Assembly: GCA_049116315.1 (NCBI GenBank)
Contig: JAGDZD010000003.1
Location: forward strand, 62,001 to 126,000
Length of the DNA stretch: 64,000 nucleotides
Direction of reading: 5' to 3'
DNA from: Thalassobius sp049116315
GTDB taxonomy: Bacteria; Pseudomonadota; Alphaproteobacteria; Rhodobacterales; Rhodobacteraceae
Shown here one piece after another: positions 33,076 through 41,452 of this stretch. The translations under genes were made by a program, and so were the position numbers. The notes beneath the pieces are model-generated. The model made no database searches. It was not told the DNA's origin and saw nothing but the letters and a program-made list of their open reading frames with translations. Every line of letters begins with the position of its first letter. The stretch's first letter is position 1.

Positions 33076-33882
33076 CTAAGACTTGGGTTCTGACTTGCGC
33101 GCCAGATGACGCTGCCACATGTCGGGGCGGCGTCTTTCGGTCAGGGCTTCGGCCATCTCGTGACGCCATTGGGCGATCTTTCCGTGATGGCCAGAACTTA
33201 GGACATCTGGAATCGTCAAACCCTTCCATTCCGCAGGGCGGGTGTATTGCGGGTGCTCTAGCAACCCGTTTGAATGGCTTTCGTCTTCGATACTTTGGGC
33301 ATTGCCCAGAACCGACGGCAGAAGCCGGACGCTGGCGTCGATCATCGCTTGCGCGGCGATTTCACCACCGGTCATCACAAAATCCCCAAGAGAAACCTCT
33401 TGAATGCCATAGTGCTCAAGCACCCGTTCATCGACACCTTCAAAACGACCACACAGGATGGTCACGCCGTCTTGGTGGGACCAATCGCGCGCCATGGCTT
33501 GGTCAAATCGCCTGCCGCGCGGTGACATATAGACAATGGGGCCGGGGTTGCGCACGCTGCGCAGCGCGTGGTCTAGGGCATCCCCCAAAACATCTGCGCG
33601 CAGCACCATGCCCGCGCCGCCGCCAGCGGGGGTGTCATCGACATTGCGATGCTTTCCAACGCCAAAGTCACGCAGATCCGTGGTTTCCAGCTGCCATTTT
33701 CCGTCTTTTAGCGCTTTGCCTGTTAGGCTTTCGCCCAACACACCGGGAAAAGTCTGGGGAAACAGCGTCAGAATGCGCGCTGTCCAGATATTGGCCAAAG
33801 TTGGTGCATGGGTCATCAACTCCTGCGGCTTCATCGACAAGCGGATGGATTTGCGGCCGTGGGATTTGGGGGCATCAGTCAT
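33076..33882 (-). CDS. trmD: tRNA (guanine-N1)-methyltransferase
   Basis: 268 residues. The SPOUT methyltransferase core is clear: ARILTLFPQTFPGVLGESL, TPAGGGAGMVLRADV, the trefoil-knot loops YMSPRGRRFDQ, ILCGRFEGVDERV and SLGDFVMTGGE. The C-terminal domain (PQYTRPAEWKGLTIPDVLLS-like; GHHGKIAQWR) completes it. It methylates G37 of tRNAs reading CNN codons and prevents frameshifting. An N-terminal extension of about 30 residues before the core is usual in Rhodobacterales. It follows rimM by 74 bases. Confidence 0.95.
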   Translation of the reverse strand: MTDAPKSHGRKSIRLSMKPQELMTHAPTLANIWTARILTLFPQTFPGVLGESLTGKALKDGKWQLETTDLRDFGVGKHRNVDDTPAGGGAGMVLRADVLGDALDHALRSVRNPGPIVYMSPRGRRFDQAMARDWSHQDGVTILCGRFEGVDERVLEHYGIQEVSLGDFVMTGGEIAAQAMIDASVRLLPSVLGNAQSIEDESHSNGLLEHPQYTRPAEWKGLTIPDVLSSGHHGKIAQWRHEMAEALTERRRPDMWQRHLARKSEPKS

Positions 33883-33956
33883 GGCGCAGGCTCACAATAA
33901 GTAGACAGAAAAGAGGGCAGGGTGATCTGGTCCAGACAACTGGACCGTTTGAACCG

Positions 33957-34475
33957 TCATTCAAATAGCCCGTCCGGGGGATCGGCAACGATGCGGCCCG
34001 TTTCAGGGTCGACAGTTGGGACAACCTCTTTGGTGAAGGGCACCAAAACGGTGTTCTTCAGCGCTGGGGCTGTCACCTCTAACAGATCACCTGCGCCATG
34101 GTTCTGCACAGCTTTGACGGTGCCAAGCAAAGTGCCCCCGGTGTCAAACACCCTAAGGTCGATTAGATCGGCGTGGTAGAATTCATCGTCAGGCAGCGAT
34201 GGCAAGCGGCTGCGCGGCACATAAAGCTTAACGCCTTTCAGCGCGTCCGCTTCTTCTTTGGTTTTGACCGTCGAAAGACGAACCGACAGGCCATTTTTGA
34301 CCCGCCCTATGATGCCCACATCAAAGCTGGTTTTCCCGTCTTCGCTGACCAGCGGATTATAGTCCGCAATGGCATCAGGGTCTGCCGTATAGCTTTTCAG
34401 CCGGACTTCACCGCGCACGCCAAATGCGCCAGCAATGGCACCGATACAAATCAACTCTTCTTCTGAGGCGCTCAT
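33957..34475 (-). CDS. rimM: Ribosome maturation factor RimM
   Basis: 172 residues from ATG 34475 (MSASEEELICIGAI). The N-terminal barrel (GAIAGAFGVRGEVRLKSYTA) and the C-terminal PRC-barrel (FYHADLIDLRVFDTGGTLLG; VLVPFTKEVVPTVDPETGRI) are both present. It assists 30S assembly and binds S19. The frame stays open upstream to 34847, but that part has no RimM similarity. It is separated from rpsP, with which it is usually clustered, by bluB, a hydrolase and a LysR gene. Confidence 0.94.
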   Translation of the reverse strand: MSASEEELICIGAIAGAFGVRGEVRLKSYTADPDAIADYNPLVSEDGKTSFDVGIIGRVKNGLSVRLSTVKTKEEADALKGVKLYVPRSRLPSLPDDEFYHADLIDLRVFDTGGTLLGTVKAVQNHGAGDLLEVTAPALKNTVLVPFTKEVVPTVDPETGRIVADPPDGLFE

Positions 34476-34548
34476 GGGTGTTGTCCTTTTGATCGTTAAG
34501 GTCGGTGATAGCGCTAGTTTCCAGCAGGGGCAATTGATGGCGTGCGGC

Positions 34549-35463
34549 TTAGGCCAAGTGCTGGCTGAAAAAGTCGATGGCCGCACGGGTTTTTGACGGC
34601 AGATACTGCCGGCTGGAGTAAAGCAGATACGCGCCCGTATCAAAACTGCTTGCTGCCACCTGATAGTCGGGCAGCACCTGCACCAATTCGCCAGATGCCA
34701 AAGCCCGTTCAGCCAACCAATCCGCCAAAAGCGCAGGTCCAAGGCCCAGAATGGCCGCTTGGCGCAGCGCCAGAGGATTGGAAATTGTGGTGCGTCCTTT
34801 GATGGTGATCTGCTCCACAGGCCCGTTCTTCGGGGCGTCTTGGACAACGCCGTGGGGGCGGAACTGCCATGTTTCGCGATGATCTAGCAGAGAAAGGCGC
34901 AGCATGTCGTGTTGGGGGATGTCTTGGGGTGTTGCGCAGGGGTTTTGCGCAAGCCATTGCGGTGAGGCACACAGCAAATAGCGGGTCTTGCGCAGCTTGC
35001 GGCTGATCCAATCCCCCGTGGGTGCGGGTGTCAGGCGAATGGCCAGATCCAACCCTTCGGCCACCAGATCCAAATTTGTATCACTGAAAACCAGATCCAT
35101 TTCGATGCTCGGCAGATCGGTTTCAAATTTTGGCAACAAGGGCACGATACATTCCGTCCCAAAGGCCACCGAGGCCGTCAGTCTAAGCCGCCCTTGCGGC
35201 TGCTGGCGCAGGTCGCGCGCATCATCAAGGGCTTGATCCAACTCTTCCAGCACTGGGGCAATCCGCCCGAGATAAGCCGCGCCCTCTTCGGTGATCGAGA
35301 GGCGGCGCGTGGTGCGCTGGAACAGGCGAATGCCCAGCCGGGTTTCAAGGGTCGCAAGGCTGCGCGACACATTTGAGGGGTCCATTTCCAGACGGCGGGC
35401 CGCCTCGGCCAGGCTGCCGCATTGGGCAACCTGAAGCGCTGTTTTGAGTAAATCGGTGTCCAT
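34549..35463 (-). CDS. LysR family transcriptional regulator
   Basis: 304 residues. Helix-turn-helix at 1-60 (GSLAEAARRLEMDPSNVSRS, LATLETRLGIRLFQRTTR), then the effector domain in two halves (RLRLTASVAFGTECIVPLLP; LDLAIRLTPAPTGDWISRKL). The CrgA/PtxR-like subgroup is suggested by the segment order. Its neighbours are rimM and a dienelactone hydrolase on the same strand, so the target is not obvious. Confidence 0.9.
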   Translation of the reverse strand: MDTDLLKTALQVAQCGSLAEAARRLEMDPSNVSRSLATLETRLGIRLFQRTTRRLSITEEGAAYLGRIAPVLEELDQALDDARDLRQQPQGRLRLTASVAFGTECIVPLLPKFETDLPSIEMDLVFSDTNLDLVAEGLDLAIRLTPAPTGDWISRKLRKTRYLLCASPQWLAQNPCATPQDIPQHDMLRLSLLDHRETWQFRPHGVVQDAPKNGPVEQITIKGRTTISNPLALRQAAILGLGPALLADWLAERALASGELVQVLPDYQVAASSFDTGAYLLYSSRQYLPSKTRAAIDFFSQHLA

Positions 35464-35528
35464 TCGTGAAGCTTTAGCACGAATGAGCGCCCCTCACCAA
35501 GAGAGGCGGTCGCGCTACACTCGAAGGG

Positions 35529-36239
35529 TCAGGCTGCAATTAGCTTTTCGTCAAAGAACCGGGTCAAGGCAGCCCAAGAACGATCCGCGGCCAGCTTGTT
35601 GTAGACAATGCCCATTTCAGGCAGCTGAGCGTTTGGATTGGTGAAGGAATGGCTGGCGTGCCCATAGCATTCGGCGTGCCAATCCGGACAGTTTTCCGTC
35701 AACTCTTGTGTTAGAGCGACAAAGTTGTCCGGAGTGGCCAAGGGGTCATCCCAGCCATGCAAGATCAACGCCGCGGCTTTGTAGGTGTTGATGGTGTCGG
35801 GCGCGTCAAACACACCGTGCAACGCGGCGATAGCTGTTAGATCGGCACCTGTGCGGGCCAAATCAAGAACGGCCTTGCCGCCCAAGCAATAGCCCATTGC
35901 GCCCACCGGCCCCGTGACCCGATCAATGGATTTCAGAGCGTCCAGCGCTGCAATCATGCGGCGCGCAAAGACATCGCGGTTTGTGTTTACAAACCCCATC
36001 CATTCCATTGCCTGCTCATCCGATTGCGCGCGCTTGCCATCGCCATAATAATCAACGGCCAGCACGGTGTATCCGAGGGCCGCGATCTTTTCGCCAATCG
36101 CGATTTCATCTTCGCCCAAACCGGCATAGGCCGGCGCAATTAGAACGCCCGGTTGTTGCGCGCCCAAAGATGGATCATAGATCAGACGGCCGATAAATGT
36201 GTCGTGGCCATCGCTGTATGTATAGGTTGTGTTTTCCAC
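35529..36239 (-). CDS. Dienelactone hydrolase family protein
   Basis: 236 residues from GTG 36239, with GAGGTG upstream. An alpha/beta hydrolase with a Cys nucleophile at 118 (GAMGYCLGGKAVLDLA), a probable Asp at 164-165 (LHGWDDPLATP) and His197 (GHASHSFTNP). The N-terminal GVLIAPAYAGLGEDEI segment is typical. Dienelactone hydrolases open lactone rings in chlorocatechol breakdown, but most family members have other esters as substrates. It lies 60 bases after bluB on the same strand. Confidence 0.87.
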   Translation of the reverse strand: MENTTYTYSDGHDTFIGRLIYDPSLGAQQPGVLIAPAYAGLGEDEIAIGEKIAALGYTVLAVDYYGDGKRAQSDEQAMEWMGFVNTNRDVFARRMIAALDALKSIDRVTGPVGAMGYCLGGKAVLDLARTGADLTAIAALHGVFDAPDTINTYKAAALILHGWDDPLATPDNFVALTQELTENCPDWHAECYGHASHSFTNPNAQLPEMGIVYNKLAADRSWAALTRFFDEKLIAA

Positions 36240-36299
36240 GGTATCACCTCACTTATGGATGTGAGGGAAGCTAGCGTCGCGGAGGCAATCTACAAGGGT

Positions 36300-36929
36300 T
36301 TACCGGTCGATCAGAGGCAAAGTGCCGCGACGTTCTTCCCAGCCTGACTGTTCCAATTCGGGCGTGTCGTCGTTGGTTTCAGGCCATCCCACACAGAGAT
36401 ATCCGACCAGAGACCAGTCGCTGGGCACATCCAGATCTTGGCACAGCTGTTGGGGATCCAAGATCGACACCCAGCCAACGCCGATCCCATGGGCGCGGGC
36501 CGTCAACCAAAACAGGTTGATCGCAGAGACCACAGAATAGCGCCGCATTTCAGGCATTGTGCCAGCGCCAAGCCCGTGACCTTTGGCGGTTGCCTCGTCG
36601 CAGAATATCGCCAGTTGCACAGGGGCATCCACCATGCCCGACAGTTTGAGGCCCGCATATATTTGCGCACGCTCTTCTCCATATCCCGCAAGGGCGTCGG
36701 CATTGGCGGATTTGTAATTTTCAAGCGCGGCGGCACGGGCGGCCGGGCTGGCCACATGGACCACGCGCCAAGGTTCTGACAGACCAACCGAAGGGGCCAG
36801 CAGAAAGGCGTCGAGGCATTGCGTTAACAATGCCTCGTCCAAAGGATCCGTGCGGAAGCGGCGCACATCGCGTCGCCACCGCATGAGATCTTGCAGATCA
36901 CGCTGAAATTCGGGCGAAAAGGCCTGCAT
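36300..36929 (-). CDS. bluB: 5,6-dimethylbenzimidazole synthase
   Basis: 209 residues of the nitroreductase fold specialised as BluB: MRWRRDVRRFRTDPL at the N-terminus, LAPSVGLSEPWRVVHV, and the C-terminal GVGWVSILDPQQLCQDLDVP and YLCVGWPE. It fragments reduced FMN with O2 to give the lower ligand of vitamin B12. Other cobalamin genes are not nearby. It begins 14 bases after the rpsP stop, so it may be transcribed with the ribosomal operon. Confidence 0.92.
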   Translation of the reverse strand: MQAFSPEFQRDLQDLMRWRRDVRRFRTDPLDEALLTQCLDAFLLAPSVGLSEPWRVVHVASPAARAAALENYKSANADALAGYGEERAQIYAGLKLSGMVDAPVQLAIFCDEATAKGHGLGAGTMPEMRRYSVVSAINLFWLTARAHGIGVGWVSILDPQQLCQDLDVPSDWSLVGYLCVGWPETNDDTPELEQSGWEERRGTLPLIDR

Positions 36930-36943
36930 CAGCGTCTCCGATC

Positions 36944-37318
36944 TTACTCTTCTGCAGGTGCAGCAGCAGCTTCGGCAGCTTCAGCGGCTTTCGCAGCTTT
37001 TTCTTCTGCACGGTCTTTTGCTTTTTGACCTGGGGTGCCTTTTTCAGGGTTGGAACGCTCTTTTTTCTCCAGAACGCCAGCCGCTTCCAAGAAACGGGAC
37101 ACACGATCAGAAGGCTGGGCGCCTTGGCTCAGCCAGTACTGAACACGTTCCATATCCAGCTTTACGCGCTCTTCGCTGTCTTTAGGCAAAAGTGGGTTGT
37201 ATGTGCCCAGCTTTTCAATGAAACGGCCGTCGCGTGGCATACGGCTGTCTGCCGCTACAACACGGTAGAAGGGACGCTTTTTTGAGCCGCCACGGGCCAA
37301 ACGGATTTTCATAGCCAT
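36944..37318 (-). CDS. rpsP: 30S ribosomal protein S16
   Basis: 124 residues. The core MAMKIRLARGGSKKRPFYRV, then DGRFIEKLGTYNPLLPKDSE and RVQYWLSQGAQPSDRVSRFL is complete. The C-terminal tail from about residue 85 is Ala/Glu/Lys-rich and longer than in E. coli (82 residues), as is common in alphaproteobacteria. It follows the chorismate mutase gene by 43 bases and is followed by bluB. Confidence 0.96.
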   Translation of the reverse strand: MAMKIRLARGGSKKRPFYRVVAADSRMPRDGRFIEKLGTYNPLLPKDSEERVKLDMERVQYWLSQGAQPSDRVSRFLEAAGVLEKKERSNPEKGTPGQKAKDRAEEKAAKAAEAAEAAAAPAEE

Positions 37319-37361
37319 GAGTTAGTTCTCCTTTAGATGATATTGACCGGTATCGGACCGG

Positions 37362-37658
37362 TTATTCCTGATGTTTCTTATGATGCTGAATGACTTCAGC
37401 GATGATGAAGTTGAGAAACTTCTTAGCAAAATCGGGGTCCAGGTCAGCCCGGCTTGCCAAATCTTCGAGACGTGCAATCTGTTTGGCCTCACGGGCCGGA
37501 TCAGACGCAGGAAGGTCGTGTTGTGCTTTCAGTTTGCCCACCGCTTGGGTGTGCTTAAACCGCTCGCCCAAAGTGTAGACGAGGATCGCATCCAAGCGGT
37601 CAATGCTTTCGCGGTGCTCTTTCAGCAGCTCAGCGGCGCGGGTGACAGCATCAGTCAA
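37362..37658 (-). CDS. Chorismate mutase (AroQ type)
   Basis: 98 residues from a TTG start at 37658, with AAAGGA eight bases upstream; the start overlaps the stop of the preceding acetyltransferase gene by eight bases. Helical AroQ pattern: LLKEHRESIDRLDAILVYTL, GERFKHTQAVGKLKAQHDLP and DPAREAKQIARLEDLA, with Arg, Lys and Glu in the usual active-site positions. It turns chorismate into prephenate. A separate monofunctional prephenate dehydratase is at 48806-49639, so the P-protein activities are unfused here. Confidence 0.88.
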   Translation of the reverse strand: MTDAVTRAAELLKEHRESIDRLDAILVYTLGERFKHTQAVGKLKAQHDLPASDPAREAKQIARLEDLASRADLDPDFAKKFLNFIIAEVIQHHKKHQE

Positions 37659-38256
37659 GGGCGAATCCTTTCGGTTTAAACAGTGGATCAGCGTAATTTG
37701 CGATTTCCATTTCGATCCCATGTGACAGCTGGCTTTGGGCCAATTGGTCAGGCGCAGGGTGGCGATAAACGATGTCGTGGCCGTCTACCTTCGAGGCGGT
37801 GTCGTCTTTGATCGCACCCAACCGCTCTGCGAGGCGGATTGAATCAAGGTTCTTGGGGTCGACATAAGAGACAGCCGTTTTCCACCCCATCGACTGATAC
37901 AGGTAGTTGCGCACCGCATGGGTTGCCTCCAAGGCATAGCCATGGCCGGCCACTTCGGGCCAAATGATCCATGCCAATTCTGCCTCGGGCCATTTGGCCG
38001 GTTTCCATCCGCCAGCCATGCCCAAAGTTTCGTCGGTGTTTTTGTCGTAGATCACCCACATGCCAAAGCCACGGATCTGCCAATGGCCAATCTCTGCGGC
38101 ATAGAGCATCCAAGTTTCATAGTCGTTCAAAGGCCCGCCCATGAACCGCGCGCGGTAGCTGGTGAAGGTCGATTTGAAACTTGGGTAAGCTTGTGGCGTG
38201 GGGCCACGCAGTACCAAGCGTTGGGTTTCCAATGTTGGGATCTCAACTGGCATCAT
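37651..38256 (-). CDS. GNAT family N-acetyltransferase (third of a tandem set)
   Basis: 201 residues: N-terminal LETQRLVLRGPTPQAYPSFK, the acetyl-CoA loop region WPEVAGHGYALEATHAVRNY, and a VSYVDPKNLDSIRLAERLGA segment. It belongs to the RimJ/RimL-like branch. Compared with the two neighbouring copies it has an extra C-terminal tail of about 30 residues. Its ATG pair overlaps the stop of the middle copy (CATCAT at 38251-38256). Substrate unknown. Confidence 0.88.
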   Translation of the reverse strand: MMPVEIPTLETQRLVLRGPTPQAYPSFKSTFTSYRARFMGGPLNDYETWMLYAAEIGHWQIRGFGMWVIYDKNTDETLGMAGGWKPAKWPEAELAWIIWPEVAGHGYALEATHAVRNYLYQSMGWKTAVSYVDPKNLDSIRLAERLGAIKDDTASKVDGHDIVYRHPAPDQLAQSQLSHGIEMEIANYADPLFKPKGFALD

Positions 38257-38774
38257 GCGACCTCCGTCTTGGGGTGGCGGTAAACATGAACCGGATGGCC
38301 GACCACAACACCGTCACGCTCAAACACAGCGCCCAAGCGGGTTGCCAAAGCAATCGAGCGCGTGTTGGCCGGATCGATATAGCTGATCGGGGCGGCGATG
38401 CCCCATGTCTTGGCCGCATAGGTGCGCGCCGCAGTGGCGCCTTCAAAGGCATAGCCTTTGCCCTCGAAGGCATCATAGAGATGCCAACCCAATTCGGGTT
38501 CATCCCAGCCTTCGTGGTTGATAATGCCCAAGGCCCCAGCGGTCTGTTGCGTGGCTTTGTCTTCGAGCATCCAAAACCCATAGCCGCGAATTTGCCAATG
38601 TCCCAGCATGCCGATCAAACTGCGCCATGTGTCGGCACGGTCTTTGGGGCCGCCAATAAAGTGGCTGCGCGGGCTGGCGTTGAAAGCTGCCATTGCGTCA
38701 AGGTCTGAATACTGCGGGCCACGCAGGATCAGGCGTTCGGTTTCCAGAACAGGGATAGAGCGCGTCTGAGGCAT
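38253..38774 (-). CDS. GNAT family N-acetyltransferase (second of a tandem set)
   Basis: 173 residues from ATG 38774 (MPQTRSIPVLETERLILRGP). RimJ/RimL-like pattern: LGWHLYDAFEGKGYAFEGAT with the acetyl-CoA loop, and ISYIDPANTRSIALATRLGA. The frame is open further upstream but similarity starts at this Met. A 20-codon frame fills the space to the first copy and ends on this start codon (TGATG). Clearly a paralogue of its two neighbours. Confidence 0.88.
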   Translation of the reverse strand: MPQTRSIPVLETERLILRGPQYSDLDAMAAFNASPRSHFIGGPKDRADTWRSLIGMLGHWQIRGYGFWMLEDKATQQTAGALGIINHEGWDEPELGWHLYDAFEGKGYAFEGATAARTYAAKTWGIAAPISYIDPANTRSIALATRLGAVFERDGVVVGHPVHVYRHPKTEVA

Positions 38775-38836
38775 CACTGCACCCCCCGCTTCATCATCGA
38801 CAGGTCGCTCGCCGCGTTGGTCACAAAGATCATCAT
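38774..38836 (-). CDS. Possible 20-residue linker peptide between two acetyltransferase genes
   Basis: A tiny frame, MMIFVTNAASDLSMMKRGVQ. Its ATG overlaps the stop of the upstream GNAT gene (ATGA) and its own TGA overlaps the ATG of the next GNAT gene (ATGATG). It exactly bridges the gap by translation coupling. It may be a remnant or only a ribosome-relay sequence; no function is implied. Confidence 0.35.
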   Translation of the reverse strand: MMIFVTNAASDLSMMKRGVQ

Positions 38837-39378
38837 GCGTAAGCCTCCATGCCGCCGTCACCCAATTGGTCCGCCGAGGGATGGCGATACACATGGGTGA
38901 TCTCTGCGGTTTCACCCGCGGGCAATGGTGCGTTTGCATCCCGGACGGCGCCCATACGCTGTGCAACGCGGGCCGATCCAAGGTTTTCGGGGGACACATA
39001 AGACACAACCGTTGTCAGCCCAGCAAAATCATAGACCCATTTACGCAGCGCAATCGCAGCCTCAGAGGCAAAGCCTTTGCCCTCAAAACCGTCATAGAGG
39101 AACCAGCCAAGCTCTGGCTCGGGGAAGGCGATACCCTGCGTGACGGCAACCTGACCAGCAACCGCCCCGTCGGGGGTCTCGATCATCAAACCGCCAAAGC
39201 CGAACAGTTGCCAATGGGCCGTGTCATTGGTGAACCATGTCCACGCGGTGTCCCGGCTGAGGGGGCCATCCATGTATTGCGCCCGGTCGCTGCTGAGGAA
39301 CGCGGCATAGGCTTCGAAATCCGACAAAAGTGTCGGGCGAAGCACCAAGCGTTCAGTTTGCAGCGTAGGGGCTTGCAT
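38833..39378 (-). CDS. GNAT family N-acetyltransferase (first of a tandem set)
   Basis: 181 residues: LQTERLVLRPTLLSDFEAYA, LGWFLYDGFEGKGFASEAAI (acetyl-CoA loop) and VSYVSPENLGSARVAQRMGA. RimJ/RimL-like. Its ATG overlaps the stop of the NIPSNAP gene by one base (TGATG). These enzymes acetylate protein N-termini, small amines or antibiotics; being in line with ribosomal and secretion genes, ribosomal protein acetylation is possible but unproven. Confidence 0.88.
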   Translation of the reverse strand: MQAPTLQTERLVLRPTLLSDFEAYAAFLSSDRAQYMDGPLSRDTAWTWFTNDTAHWQLFGFGGLMIETPDGAVAGQVAVTQGIAFPEPELGWFLYDGFEGKGFASEAAIALRKWVYDFAGLTTVVSYVSPENLGSARVAQRMGAVRDANAPLPAGETAEITHVYRHPSADQLGDGGMEAYA

Positions 39379-39716
39379 CAGCTGATCCCCTCTAGAATAT
39401 CAACCGGCGCGGCGTCCAGCACAGGACGGGTAAAGCTTCGGTCATACCGGCGGATACATTTGGTGCGCTGCGCAAAGGCAAAAGCCTTCAGGCAATCGGC
39501 ATCCTGCATCGAGGCTGTGCGATAGGTTTCGTAATCCGCCAGAGACGGGAACGAGAACTTTGCATAGGCGATGTCATTGGCGCCTTCTGAGGGCAACCAA
39601 TACCCGTGATGGGTGCCGCCGAAACGGTTGACCAGCCCAATCCAAACGCGACCGTAAGCCTCAAAGGCTTCGATCTGATCGGGGTCAATCTCGTATGTCA
39701 GCGTGCAGGTGATCAT
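39378..39716 (-). CDS. NIPSNAP family protein
   Basis: 112 residues of dimeric alpha/beta-barrel type: TLTYEIDPDQIEAFEAYGRV, NRFGGTHHGYWLPSEGAND and YAKFSFPSLADYETYRTAS. NIPSNAP proteins have no agreed biochemical role. Its start overlaps the ffh stop (ATGA) and its stop overlaps the first GNAT gene, so it is tightly built into the ffh operon. Confidence 0.87.
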   Translation of the reverse strand: MITCTLTYEIDPDQIEAFEAYGRVWIGLVNRFGGTHHGYWLPSEGANDIAYAKFSFPSLADYETYRTASMQDADCLKAFAFAQRTKCIRRYDRSFTRPVLDAAPVDILEGIS

Positions 39717-41233
39717 CGTTTTTTGCCAAGACCACTCAGACCACCGGGCAAGCCCATGCCACCCAATCCGGGCAGGCCGCCGGGCATTCCTTTGCCGCTG
39801 CCCATGGCTTTGGCCGCCGCTTCCAGAGCTTTAGGATCCATTTGGCTTGGATCCATGCCGCCCATGTCAGGCATGCCGCCGCCTTTGCCAAACATGCCAC
39901 TCATGGCTTGTTTCAGCATCTTGCCTTTGCCCATTTTGCCCATCTTCTTCATCATGTCCGCCATTTGGCGGTGCATTTTCAGAAGTTTGTTCAATTCAGA
40001 GACTTCGAGACCGGCCCCTTTGGCGATCCGCTTTTTACGGCTGGCCTGAAGAAGCTGTGGATTGGCGCGTTCTTTCTTGGTCATGGATTGCACCAGAGCG
40101 ATCTGGCGCTTGATGATCTTGTCATCAAAACCCGAGTCCTGCACCTGTTTGGCCATCTTACCCATGCCGGGCATCATGCCCATGATGCCTTCCATGCCAC
40201 CCATCTTTTGCATCTGCTCCAGCTGCATCTTCAGGTCGTTCATGTTGAACTGACCCTTGGTGAAGCGGCGCATCATGCGCTCGGCCTGTTCGGCCTCGAT
40301 GGTTTCTTGGGCCTTTTCAACCAGCGCAACGATGTCGCCCATGCCCAAGATCCGGCCGGCAACGCGATCGGGTTCAAAGGTTTCCAAGGCGTCCATTTTT
40401 TCGCCCAGACCAACAAACTTGATCGGCTTGCCGGTGACCGCGCGCATCGACAGGGCGGCACCGCCGCGTCCGTCACCGTCCATCCGGGTCAGAACCACAC
40501 CAGAGATGCCAACCTTGGCGTCAAATTCTTCGGCCACTTCGACAGCGACCTGACCGGTCAGGCCATCGACAACCAGCAGCGTTTCGCGTGGGTCAACAAC
40601 TTTGCTGACCTGCTCAACTTCGTCCATCAGCACTTCGTCGATGTGCAAACGGCCTGCGGTATCCAGCATATAGACGTCATAGCCGCCCATGGTGGCTTGC
40701 TGTTTGGCACGTTTTGCAATGTCGACCGGCTTCTGACCGGGAACGATTGGCAGCGTGTCGACGCCAATCTGGGTGCCCAAAACGGCCAGCTGATCCATCG
40801 CCGCCGGGCGATAGATATCAAGCGAGGCCATCAGAACCCGCTTGCCTTCTTTTTCCTGCAGGCGTTTGGCCAACTTACCGGTGGTGGTGGTTTTACCCGA
40901 ACCTTGCAGACCAACCATCAGGATGGGGGCAGGTGGGTTATCAACCTTCAATGCACCGGGTTCACCTTCGCCGGTCAGAACATCGACCAAAGCGTCGTGG
41001 ACGATTTTGACGACCTGTTGGCCCGGTGTCACCGATTTGGTAACCGACTGACCTGTGGCCTTGTCCTGAATTTTCTTAACGAAATCACGTGCAACCGGCA
41101 GGGAAACATCCGCCTCAAGCAGGGCAACGCGCACTTCGCGCAAGGCTGCTTTGACGTCGTCTTCTGAAAGCGCGCCTTGTTTCGTGAGCCGATCAAAGAC
41201 TCCGCCAAGGCGTTCGGATAGATTTTCAAACAT
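39713..41233 (-). CDS. ffh: Signal recognition particle protein Ffh
   Basis: 506 residues. The N domain (1-85) is followed by the GTPase domain with G1 GLQGSGKTTTTGKLAKRL, DTAGRLHIDE (G3) and the TRMDGDGRGGAAL segment. The M domain from about 300 is rich in Met and ends in a Gly/Met-rich tail (many GGM repeats), which is longer than in E. coli. It binds signal peptides on the ribosome together with the SRP RNA and docks on FtsY. It is the first gene of a long minus-strand operon that runs through rpsP. Confidence 0.97.
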   Translation of the reverse strand: MFENLSERLGGVFDRLTKQGALSEDDVKAALREVRVALLEADVSLPVARDFVKKIQDKATGQSVTKSVTPGQQVVKIVHDALVDVLTGEGEPGALKVDNPPAPILMVGLQGSGKTTTTGKLAKRLQEKEGKRVLMASLDIYRPAAMDQLAVLGTQIGVDTLPIVPGQKPVDIAKRAKQQATMGGYDVYMLDTAGRLHIDEVLMDEVEQVSKVVDPRETLLVVDGLTGQVAVEVAEEFDAKVGISGVVLTRMDGDGRGGAALSMRAVTGKPIKFVGLGEKMDALETFEPDRVAGRILGMGDIVALVEKAQETIEAEQAERMMRRFTKGQFNMNDLKMQLEQMQKMGGMEGIMGMMPGMGKMAKQVQDSGFDDKIIKRQIALVQSMTKKERANPQLLQASRKKRIAKGAGLEVSELNKLLKMHRQMADMMKKMGKMGKGKMLKQAMSGMFGKGGGMPDMGGMDPSQMDPKALEAAAKAMGSGKGMPGGLPGLGGMGLPGGLSGLGKKR

Positions 41234-41302
41234 TCCGTGGCTCCTTTAACCCCGTTTCAACTTAGCTCTACACGTAGGTAGAACCGGCCCAAATGCCAAC
41301 TG

Positions 41303-41452
41303 CCCCCGTGGGCGCAACGCGCTGACGGGGGGCGATCCTTGTTCTGCACAAAGGACCGGAAGTTTGGCGACTTCCGAAAATATGGGCCGCTGTTACTTTG
41401 GATTGCCCCACGAGTCAACGCCTACAGGCGATCGAGCCCCAAACTGCTGGGG
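41303..41452. ncRNA. Hairpin-rich stretch upstream of ffh (possible structured RNA or leader)
   Basis: Four short inverted repeats follow each other in a non-coding gap: CCCCCGT/ACGGGGG (41303-41331), CGGAAGT/ACTTCCG (41356-41375), GCCT/AGGC (41420-41429) and CCCCA/TGGGG (41437-41452). It could be the ffh leader (minus strand) or a separate small RNA. I do not see the conserved SRP RNA core, so I do not call it ffs. Confidence 0.3.

Noticed and set aside
39842..41167. Long plus-strand frame (441 codons, His/Phe-rich) opposite ffh
   Set aside because: It lies wholly antisense to the well-conserved ffh gene; the His/Leu/Phe-rich product is the expected shadow of a GC-rich gene and matches no family.
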